DNA of 35,169 bases from NCBI GenBank assembly GCA_027055255.1, contig JALUNK010000084.1:1-35169 (forward strand), read 5' to 3'. Of the stretch, positions 29,499 to 35,169 are shown one piece after another. The translations under genes and the position numbers were made by a program. Positions within the stretch are counted from its first letter, which is position 1. Each line of letters starts with the position of its first letter. Origin of the DNA: Ghiorsea sp. GTDB lineage: Bacteria; Pseudomonadota; Zetaproteobacteria; Mariprofundales; Mariprofundaceae. Under the pieces are notes generated by a model that was given only the letters and a program-made list of their open reading frames with translations, was not told the DNA's origin and did no database searches.

Positions 29499-30320
29499 AT
29501 GAACCATTTACAACAAGTCATCGAACAAGCATGGGATACCCGAGATTCTTGGGATATGCATAGCGTAGACTCTGAAATACGCGAAGCAGTTGTCCGTTGC
29601 ATAGACTTGCTTGATGATGGTGGCATTCGCGTTGCAGAGCGTGATGAAGATGGTGTTTGGAAAACCAATGAGTGGATGAAGAAAGCTGTTTTGTTGTATT
29701 TCAAACTACACGATAACCAAGTGGTTCATGGCGGTGACACACAATATTATGACAAAGTACCACAAAAATTCGCCAACTGGGGCGAAGATATGTTCCGCAA
29801 GGGTGGCATGCGTGTGGTTCCAAACGCAACAGTTCGTAAAGGCTCCTTTATTGCATCTAAAGTAGTTTTAATGCCTTCTTACGTGAATATCGGTGCCTAT
29901 GTGGACGAAGGTACCATGGTAGACACATGGTCAACAGTGGGTTCATGTGCCCAAATCGGTAAAAACGTACATTTATCAGGCGGTGTAGGTATTGGTGGCG
30001 TATTAGAACCATTGCAAGCCACACCAACCATCATTGAAGATAACTGCTTTATCGGTGCCCGATCTGAAATTGTTGAAGGTGTAATTGTTCGCGAAGGCTC
30101 TGTGATTTCAATGGGTGTATATATTGGAAAATCAACACGTATTGTGAATCGAGCAACTGGTGAAGTGACCTATGGTGAAGTACCACCATATTCTGTTGTC
30201 GTTTCAGGTTCTATGCCTGGCGCATCGGGTGGCCCGAATTTATATTGCGCAGTGATTGTCAAAACTGTGGATGAAAAAACACGCTCAAAAACAGGTATTA
30301 CTGAACTCTTAAGGGAATAG
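29499..30320 (+). CDS. dapD: 2,3,4,5-tetrahydropyridine-2,6-dicarboxylate N-succinyltransferase
   Basis: From ATG 29499 (GGAG six bases upstream) the product is 273 residues, close to E. coli DapD; an ATG at 29487 would add four residues. It has the N-terminal helical domain ([16 protein letters not shown]), then left-handed beta-helix hexapeptides with [33 protein letters not shown] and [15 protein letters not shown]-like segments. The enzyme makes N-succinyl-2-amino-6-oxopimelate in the succinylase branch to meso-diaminopimelate and lysine. It is divergent from murA across about 147 bases, and both feed peptidoglycan synthesis. Confidence 0.98.
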   Translation: MNHLQQVIEQAWDTRDSWDMHSVDSEIREAVVRCIDLLDDGGIRVAERDEDGVWKTNEWMKKAVLLYFKLHDNQVVHGGDTQYYDKVPQKFANWGEDMFRKGGMRVVPNATVRKGSFIASKVVLMPSYVNIGAYVDEGTMVDTWSTVGSCAQIGKNVHLSGGVGIGGVLEPLQATPTIIEDNCFIGARSEIVEGVIVREGSVISMGVYIGKSTRIVNRATGEVTYGEVPPYSVVVSGSMPGASGGPNLYCAVIVKTVDEKTRSKTGITELLRE

Positions 30321-30443
30321 ATATAAAAAATATTCTTTCATAAGACAATAACATTTTTGTGATTTAACCCTATATATGTATGATTGCGCACAATATACAT
30401 TGAATTGTTTTACGGATTCGTATCCACGGAGGGATAAGTAACC

Positions 30444-31001
30444 ATGTCAAAAAAGGCAGAAGTAGACCAAGCACAAGCTGCAGAAGTGGGTAATGTTGAC
30501 CAAATACGTGATATTATCTTTGGCTCACAAATGCGCGATTATGAACAACGTTTTGCCCGCCTTGAAGAGCGTGTTTTAAACGAAGCTGACTCACTTCGTA
30601 ATGAAACCAACCATCGCTTAGAGGCATTGGAAGAGTACATCAAGCAGGAAGTCAGCAGCCTTGTTGACCAAGTTGCAAATGAGCGTGGTGAGCGTGAAGA
30701 AGACACGCGTCACTTGACCGGTGAATTATCAAAAAATGCTAACGAGACCGATAAAAAAATATCACAAGTCCAAGAGAAACTAACCCAAAACTCAGGTGAT
30801 TCTAGGGACGCTTTGCTTGAGCAATCTAAAACATTGCTCGCTGAAATCCAAAATGTTCGCACCACACTCAATGAGCAAATGAATAAATCAACGGATGAGC
30901 TTGCCGATAGCAAAACAGACCGTAGAGCTTTGGCTGATATGTTTAGTGAAGTCGCCCTACGCTTAAATGGTGAGTTCAAACTTCCTGAAGGAAAAAAATA
31001 G
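30444..31001 (+). CDS. Coiled-coil protein, first gene of the GTPase/cyclase cluster
   Basis: The 185-residue hydrophilic product has no signal peptide or membrane segment. A short segment VDQIRDIIFGSQMRDYEQRF (about 20-40) leads into a long predicted coiled coil of heptads rich in Glu, Leu and Gln (LEERVLNEADSLRNE, through about residue 160). It ends with a SKTDRRALADMFSEVALRLNGEF motif. I recall similar FGSQMRDYExRFxRLEER proteins beside comparable gene sets, but cannot name a family. GGAGGG lies ten bases before the ATG. It precedes the membrane protein by 24 bases in the same direction and could be a cytoplasmic adaptor. Function unknown. Confidence 0.75.
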   Translation: MSKKAEVDQAQAAEVGNVDQIRDIIFGSQMRDYEQRFARLEERVLNEADSLRNETNHRLEALEEYIKQEVSSLVDQVANERGEREEDTRHLTGELSKNANETDKKISQVQEKLTQNSGDSRDALLEQSKTLLAEIQNVRTTLNEQMNKSTDELADSKTDRRALADMFSEVALRLNGEFKLPEGKK

Positions 31002-31025
31002 TAGCGCACTCATAAAGTCCTTGCC

Positions 31026-32684
31026 ATGAGTGCTAACTCAAACCCAAACAACGAAGCAGCTATGCAAGAGCTTCGCAAACTCTTATTTGAAAAAGAGTCT
31101 GTTCGCCTTGATGAGCTTGAAAAACTATTGCTCGACCAAAAGTTGCATGCTCAAGAAGTGGCTAAAGTTTTGGCTGAGGCAGTTGACATACGTAACCAAC
31201 AAGATGAAGAACTAGGCAAATCATTAGCACCAACCATTGAAAAGTCGATTAAAGAGTCCATTGCCAAAGATCCAAAGTCACTATCGGATGCATTATTCCC
31301 AGTGATGGGCCCTGCCATCCGTAAGTCCATTAACAATTCTATTGCCGAAATGTTACAGTCCTTGAATCAAACCTTAGAAAATTCTTTTTCCGCACAGGGT
31401 CTAAAGTGGCGACTTGAAGCATTACGCACAGGGAAACCTTTTGCTGAAGTCGTTATGCTTAACACCTTGGTATACCGCGTTGAACAAGTCTTTTTGATTC
31501 ATAAAGAAACAGGCTTACTGCTTCAACACTTATCCTTTGACCCATCGCTAGATGAAGATGCAGATATCGTTTCTAGTATGCTTACAGCAGTGCAAGATTT
31601 TATCCATGATTCATTTTCTGGCAGCACTGACCAAGGCATCGAAAACTTGCGCATGGGTGACCTAGAAGTGATTATCGAAAGTGGGCCAGGTAGCGTTTTG
31701 GCTGTGGTTTGCCGAGGCAATACTCCCCGTTCTTTTAATGAAAAAATTCAAGAAACTATCGAACACATTCAACAAACATTTAATAAAGAACTTAAAGATT
31801 TTAATGGCGATACTGAACCCTTTCTTGGCTTGGATGAATATCTACAACCTTTATTGGTATCCGACTTCAAAGGTGATGATGACAAAAAAAAGAAAAAGTC
31901 TCCTATCAAAGCTATCCTTGTTGTTGCACTTATATTGATCGCATTCTTGGGCTGGTGGGGCCTTGAAGAAGCTGAGCAACAACAAGCCCAAGCCAACTGG
32001 GATAAATATATATCACGCCTGCAAACTGAAGAAGGAATTGTGATATCCAATATTCAAGAGGATGAACAAGGTTATACTATTCTTGGGCTACGAGACCCTT
32101 TAAGTATTGACCCATACAGCTTATTATCTGAATATCATATTGATTCAAAGGTTAATTTTTTGATGCAGCCTTACCATGCGCTACAAGAGCCATTAATCTT
32201 AAAACGCGTTGCTCAATTGTTGCAACCACCCAAATCCATTCAACTAAGTATGAATCATGGCACATTAACCATATCGGGCGTTGCATCGAATACTTGGCTA
32301 TCACAAGCTGAAAAAGCAGCACTTTATGTGGCAGGTGTGGAAAATGTTGATAGCAGCCAAGTTTCTGTGCTGAGTAGTGTGTTTGAAACACCGCAAAACG
32401 ATGATATCAAATTAGACAACTCTCTTTCAAGCCAACCCAAAAAGACCATTCATCGTAACAAAAGAAAAATCGTGAAAAAAGCTAGTGACTCAGATATTTT
32501 AAAACGCGCTATCAAACTACTCAACCCCCCTCCCACTATAGAGATGATCTACGCAAAAGGTGTCCTATATGTATCAGGAAAAGCATCCAAAAGTTGGATA
32601 GCTTTTGCTCGCGAAAATTTTGATAAAATTGCAGAAGTAGAAAGCTTCAACACCTCAAACTTTACAAGTAAAGGTATCCAGTGA
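31026..32684 (+). CDS. Single-pass membrane protein: cytoplasmic sensor-like domain, TM helix, two periplasmic BON-like repeats
   Basis: The 552-residue product starts at ATG 31026, with no strong Shine-Dalgarno. Residues 10-130 are charged helix. About 135-270 is an alpha/beta domain (VEQVFLIHKETGLLLQHLS, then VSSMLTAVQDFIHDSF, then GDLEVIIESGPGSVLAVVCRG) whose pattern resembles roadblock/LC7 modules; this is inference. A run of lysines precedes a TM helix at about 295-315 (IKAILVVALILIAFLGWWGL), which puts the N-terminus in the cytoplasm. The periplasmic part ends in two homologous units, LLQPPKSIQLSMNHGTLTIS and LLNPPPTIEMIYAKGVLYVS, resembling the unit found before OmpA domains in related proteins. 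No OmpA peptidoglycan-binding domain is present. The stop overlaps the GTPase GTG start as GTGA, so the two are translationally coupled. Confidence 0.8.
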   Translation: MSANSNPNNEAAMQELRKLLFEKESVRLDELEKLLLDQKLHAQEVAKVLAEAVDIRNQQDEELGKSLAPTIEKSIKESIAKDPKSLSDALFPVMGPAIRKSINNSIAEMLQSLNQTLENSFSAQGLKWRLEALRTGKPFAEVVMLNTLVYRVEQVFLIHKETGLLLQHLSFDPSLDEDADIVSSMLTAVQDFIHDSFSGSTDQGIENLRMGDLEVIIESGPGSVLAVVCRGNTPRSFNEKIQETIEHIQQTFNKELKDFNGDTEPFLGLDEYLQPLLVSDFKGDDDKKKKKSPIKAILVVALILIAFLGWWGLEEAEQQQAQANWDKYISRLQTEEGIVISNIQEDEQGYTILGLRDPLSIDPYSLLSEYHIDSKVNFLMQPYHALQEPLILKRVAQLLQPPKSIQLSMNHGTLTISGVASNTWLSQAEKAALYVAGVENVDSSQVSVLSSVFETPQNDDIKLDNSLSSQPKKTIHRNKRKIVKKASDSDILKRAIKLLNPPPTIEMIYAKGVLYVSGKASKSWIAFARENFDKIAEVESFNTSNFTSKGIQ

Positions 32685-33172
32685 TACAAAAAAAAATATG
32701 TGTGTTGGGTGCAGCTGGTGTTGGGAAAACCAGTTTAACCGCTCAGTTTGTTTACAGTAAATTCTCAGATAAGTATCTATCCAGTATGGGTGTTAAGATT
32801 GACAAAAAGGTTATTGATATAGATAACACACAAGTCAACTTGATGATTTGGGATGTGCATGGTGAAGAGAAGTATAAAAAGATACCGACCAGCTACCTGC
32901 GTGGCTCCTCTGGTATTCTCATGGTGATTGATGGCACTCGCCCCGATACAGTTACCGTTGCTAAAGACATTCATCAACGTGTTCGTGATGAACTGGAAGA
33001 AGTACCCATTATTTATTTACTCAATAAGTCTGACTTACAAGATGCTTGGAGCATTCATGATGGCTTGATACAAGAACTGGAAAGCTCTAATCGACCTGTC
33101 TTCTTAACCAGTGCCAAAACGGGAACCAACGTTGAGAATTCTTTCACGGCCATCGCCAAAGCCATGTTATGA
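32681..33172 (+). CDS. Ras/Rab-like small GTPase with altered switch residues
   Basis: The 163-residue product starts at GTG 32681 and is a single G domain. It has the P-loop GAAGVGKTS (10-18), switch I SSMGVKI with Ser35 in place of the usual Thr, G3 WDVHGEEKY (Asp58, Gly61), G4 NKSD and G5 TSAKTG. Glu62 occupies the position of the catalytic Gln of Ras (Gln61), so intrinsic hydrolysis may be low or differ in mechanism. There is no C-terminal lipidation motif. It belongs with the prokaryotic Ras-superfamily GTPases of poorly known function. It overlaps both neighbours by four bases (GTGA and ATGA), suggesting 1:1 coupled synthesis with the membrane protein and the cyclase. Confidence 0.9.
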   Translation: MIQKKICVLGAAGVGKTSLTAQFVYSKFSDKYLSSMGVKIDKKVIDIDNTQVNLMIWDVHGEEKYKKIPTSYLRGSSGILMVIDGTRPDTVTVAKDIHQRVRDELEEVPIIYLLNKSDLQDAWSIHDGLIQELESSNRPVFLTSAKTGTNVENSFTAIAKAML

Positions 33173-34188
33173 GCAAAGCAGTAATACCCGAACGCATAAA
33201 CCAATGGCTGGCTACAAGCCAACTAAACAATTTATCTCCTGCTTGGATTCAACTTGAAAAAGGTACTGCGCTTGTTCAATCAGTTGATGGTGCATGGACT
33301 GTCTACTTTGAAAACAAACCAACCCTGCAAACTGAGGCATCCGTGGTCTGCGATGTTCTGCAAGGTATGTTGCCTATTCAAGAACCTTTTGAACTTCCAC
33401 ATATACAACTTAAGGATGACCAATACACCGACATTATTGCACTTGAAGATAAAACATGTGATTGGTTATTATTCCTCAATGTCACCCAAAAGGTTCTCGA
33501 GCTTCAACAATACCAACAAGCCGCTAATGAACTTCATTTACTTAAAGATCAACTTGATAGAACACTAAGCAGACATGTCGGTCAAGAAATAGCACAACTT
33601 GCTATCGATGGCGATATACAGCTAAAAAGTGATGGTGAACGCAAAACAATAAGTACATTGTTTGTCGATATTCGTGGCTTTACCAATTACAATGAAAAAG
33701 TCGATGCACAGGAAGTCATGAACACACTCAATGCCTACATGCATGAAATGTTACAATCCATTCTTGATAACCATGGCATCATCGATAAAATTATGGGTGA
33801 TGGTATTATGGCAATATTTGGTATCGTAGGCTCTGAAAATACACATGTTGAAGATGCTTTTCAAGCAGGGCTAACCATTCAGCAACGTATTCTAGCACTC
33901 AATAAAAAACGCAGACAAAACAAACAAGAAGCCTTGGGCGTTGGTATAGGCATTGCAACGGGTGAAGCAGTACTTGGCATCCTAGGCTCACATGAGCGTC
34001 GTGCATTCACTGCAATCGGTAAACATGTCAACCTTGCAGCCCGATTAGAATCAAATGCGCGCGCCGGTGAAATTTTATTGGATCAAGTCACACTAAACAC
34101 CTTAAAAAGGACACCCAAACATCACATGGTCAACTTAGAACTCAAGGGGATTGGTAAAGTTGATGTCTGCATCGTGGCATTGAACTAA
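33169..34188 (+). CDS. Class III adenylate/guanylate cyclase with N-terminal sensor-like region
   Basis: The 339-residue soluble product has an N-terminal PAS-like region (about 1-110, ending CDWLLFLNVTQKVLELQQ) and a short helical linker. The class III cyclase domain (about 155-335) has FVDIRGF with metal ligand Asp167, IDKIMGDGIMAIFG with Lys207 and metal ligand Asp211, and AIGKHVNLAARLES with transition-state Asn288 and Arg292. All core catalytic residues are present, so it should make a cyclic nucleotide. Lys285 stands where Asp usually contacts the base, so substrate preference is uncertain. The ATG overlaps the GTPase stop (ATGA). The gene converges with the Crp-family gene, overlapping by four bases. 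Confidence 0.92.
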   Translation: MSKAVIPERINQWLATSQLNNLSPAWIQLEKGTALVQSVDGAWTVYFENKPTLQTEASVVCDVLQGMLPIQEPFELPHIQLKDDQYTDIIALEDKTCDWLLFLNVTQKVLELQQYQQAANELHLLKDQLDRTLSRHVGQEIAQLAIDGDIQLKSDGERKTISTLFVDIRGFTNYNEKVDAQEVMNTLNAYMHEMLQSILDNHGIIDKIMGDGIMAIFGIVGSENTHVEDAFQAGLTIQQRILALNKKRRQNKQEALGVGIGIATGEAVLGILGSHERRAFTAIGKHVNLAARLESNARAGEILLDQVTLNTLKRTPKHHMVNLELKGIGKVDVCIVALN

Positions 34189-34853
34189 ACGTCTAAAACA
34201 TCACCAAGGTATAAGTTTACATTTGTCATGTTCAAAAGATAACCTGCATCAGTTTGTTTCAGGATATTGATCTGAACCAGTTTTTTAAGCTCGCGCGTTA
34301 CTGATTCACGTTGGCAGCTCAGCAATTTGGCCATCATTGCATGGCTTGGAAGATTAATGAATATTTCGCCAGACTCTAGATCATCACCCACTTGTTCAGC
34401 CAACGACTTAAAGTAATAACATAGCTTCATACCGATGTTCGGCTGACTCAAACGACATACAACTTCATGTGTTTTGAGATAACGAAGAAGAAAGTGAGAA
34501 GTTAACTTTTGTAAAAAAATACAATCTTTCATCTTTTCTTTAAATTCATCATTCCCAATTTCTAACAAACAAGATGCTGACGTAGCCACAACTGTTGCTG
34601 TACGAATATTTGAATCAAACATGGCAAGCTCACCAACCAAGTCACCTTCTTTAAGTTGATAGAGTAATGTTTCATGACCAGAACCCGCAATCAGTCGAAC
34701 ATCCAAACGACCACTCTTCACCAAATAACAGTGCTTTTTAGCGTTATCCCCTTCATAGAGAAACACATCACCTTTTTTTAACCAAATTTCTTTTGTTCCT
34801 TGGAAATCTGTACTTTCAAATCGTTTATCTAATTTCATATTAATGCTTTCCAT
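34185..34853 (-). CDS. Crp/Fnr-family cyclic nucleotide-responsive transcription regulator
   Basis: From ATG 34853 the product is 222 residues; GTG 34874 and ATG 34838 are alternative starts. The N-terminal cyclic-nucleotide-binding domain has FLYEGDNAKKHCYLVKSGRL and the phosphate-binding cassette GELAMFDSNIRTATVVA, with the Glu and Arg-Thr-Ala arrangement of true cAMP binders. The C-terminal winged helix has HAMMAKLLSCQRESVTRELK as the recognition helix region. No Fnr-type Cys cluster is seen. Its position next to a cyclase gene suggests it reads out that cNMP. It converges on the cyclase gene and diverges from the response-regulator gene. Confidence 0.9.
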   Translation of the reverse strand: MESINMKLDKRFESTDFQGTKEIWLKKGDVFLYEGDNAKKHCYLVKSGRLDVRLIAGSGHETLLYQLKEGDLVGELAMFDSNIRTATVVATSASCLLEIGNDEFKEKMKDCIFLQKLTSHFLLRYLKTHEVVCRLSQPNIGMKLCYYFKSLAEQVGDDLESGEIFINLPSHAMMAKLLSCQRESVTRELKKLVQINILKQTDAGYLLNMTNVNLYLGDVLDV

Positions 34854-34881
34854 AAACCCTGTAATCAATGTCACAAACTAT

Positions 34882-34922
34882 ATATCACCAATGTCGAACA
34901 TATTGGTAACAAATATCACCAA
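34882..34922. promoter_or_regulatory. Repeated operator-like element between the Crp-family and response-regulator genes
   Basis: ATATCACCAA occurs at 34882-34891 and again at 34913-34922, 31 bases apart (about three helical turns). Between them TTGGT (34903-34907) lies inverted, giving CCAAT...ATTGG over 34889-34907. The element sits in the short divergent intergenic region, where an autoregulator would bind. It does not match the E. coli Crp consensus. Confidence 0.35.
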
Positions 34923-34942
34923 CAAAAACAAGGGGGAACTTT

Positions 34943-35169
34943 ATGATGCCGCTGAAAATAGGAGAAAACGTGATTTTATTAGTAGATGATGATGCAGACG
35001 TTCTAGAAACATGCCAATTTGTATTAGAAGCGGCTGGTTTCCATGTTATTCCTTGCACTTCAGGTGCTGAAGCCATCAAAGTATTCCACACCTATGAAGA
35101 TGAAATCAACACCGTCATAACTGATTATAAAATGCCTGAAATCAATGGGTTAGAACTCATCCAAACGCT
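34943..35169 (+). CDS. Response regulator receiver domain, 3' end outside window
   Basis: The frame starts at ATG 34943 (AGGGGGA upstream) and runs open to the right edge, giving 75 residues. It is a CheY-like receiver: acidic pocket VILLVDDDADVL (Asp15-17), phosphoacceptor Asp61 in VITDYKMPEINGLELI, with the usual spacing. The output domain is not visible, so its effector function cannot be told. It is divergent from the Crp-family gene and may belong to the same signalling locus. Confidence 0.9.
   Translation, partial: MMPLKIGENVILLVDDDADVLETCQFVLEAAGFHVIPCTSGAEAIKVFHTYEDEINTVITDYKMPEINGLELIQT

Noticed and set aside
30321-30350. Terminator after dapD (GAATA...TATTC hairpin)
   Set aside because: Only a five-base-pair AT-rich stem with an 11-base loop and no good T-tract.
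30354-30380. Crp binding site upstream of the GTPase cluster (TGTGA half-site)
   Set aside because: Only one half matches; the expected TCACA partner at six-base spacing is missing.

Overview
The window reads as a chromosomal segment of a Gram-negative proteobacterium with modest GC content. The evidence is two lipoprotein signal peptides, CmoA, a complete MurA/FabI/DapD set, a short-form HisG and a CCA-encoding tRNA-Glu. The low GC and gene mix would fit a Zetaproteobacterium-like or gammaproteobacterium-like lineage, but I cannot assign it from sequence alone.

Bases 1-13212 are surface-protein territory. The first gene is the 3' part of a giant repetitive exoprotein, open at the left edge, with 3469 residues visible. 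It carries twelve full bacterial Ig-like repeats, three cadherin-like domains, an invasin-like Ig domain, five large right-handed beta-helix modules and a final Ig-like domain. Next comes a 903-residue lipoprotein that is a smaller relative with the same beta-helix and C-terminal design, preceded by a possible 10-codon leader peptide. Both look like outer-surface or adhesion proteins.

Bases 13269-15975 hold pepA (leucyl aminopeptidase, M17), whose ribosome binding site lies in a hairpin, and a DUF3095 protein with cyclase-like motifs. A strong terminator follows.

Bases 15985-19889 run on the minus strand: cmoA, cysE, then rpsP-rimM-trmD-pdxJ, then tRNA-Glu(TTC). pdxJ sits where rplS normally follows trmD. 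Similar promoters (16-bp spacer, TAAAGT -10 box) precede rpsP and the tRNA.

Bases 19952-22780 run on the plus strand: a Rieske/glutamate-synthase-like iron-sulfur flavoprotein, a glutathione S-transferase that may start at an AUA codon overlapping the previous stop, and a lysozyme-like lipoprotein.

Bases 22787-29351 are a minus-strand biosynthetic block: murA-hisG-hisD-hisB-hisH (cell wall and histidine), fabI (fatty acids) and aroC (aromatic amino acids). dapD (lysine/diaminopimelate) diverges from murA.

Bases 30444-35169 are the most interesting part, a candidate signalling island. Four tightly packed plus-strand genes encode a coiled-coil protein, a single-pass membrane protein with a possible roadblock-like cytoplasmic domain and two periplasmic BON-like repeats, a Ras/Rab-like small GTPase with altered switch residues, and a class III nucleotide cyclase. 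A convergent Crp-family regulator with an intact-looking cyclic-nucleotide pocket follows, then a divergent response regulator cut by the right edge. Together they suggest a membrane signal passed through a small GTPase to a cyclase and on to a cNMP-responsive regulator. That flow is inference.
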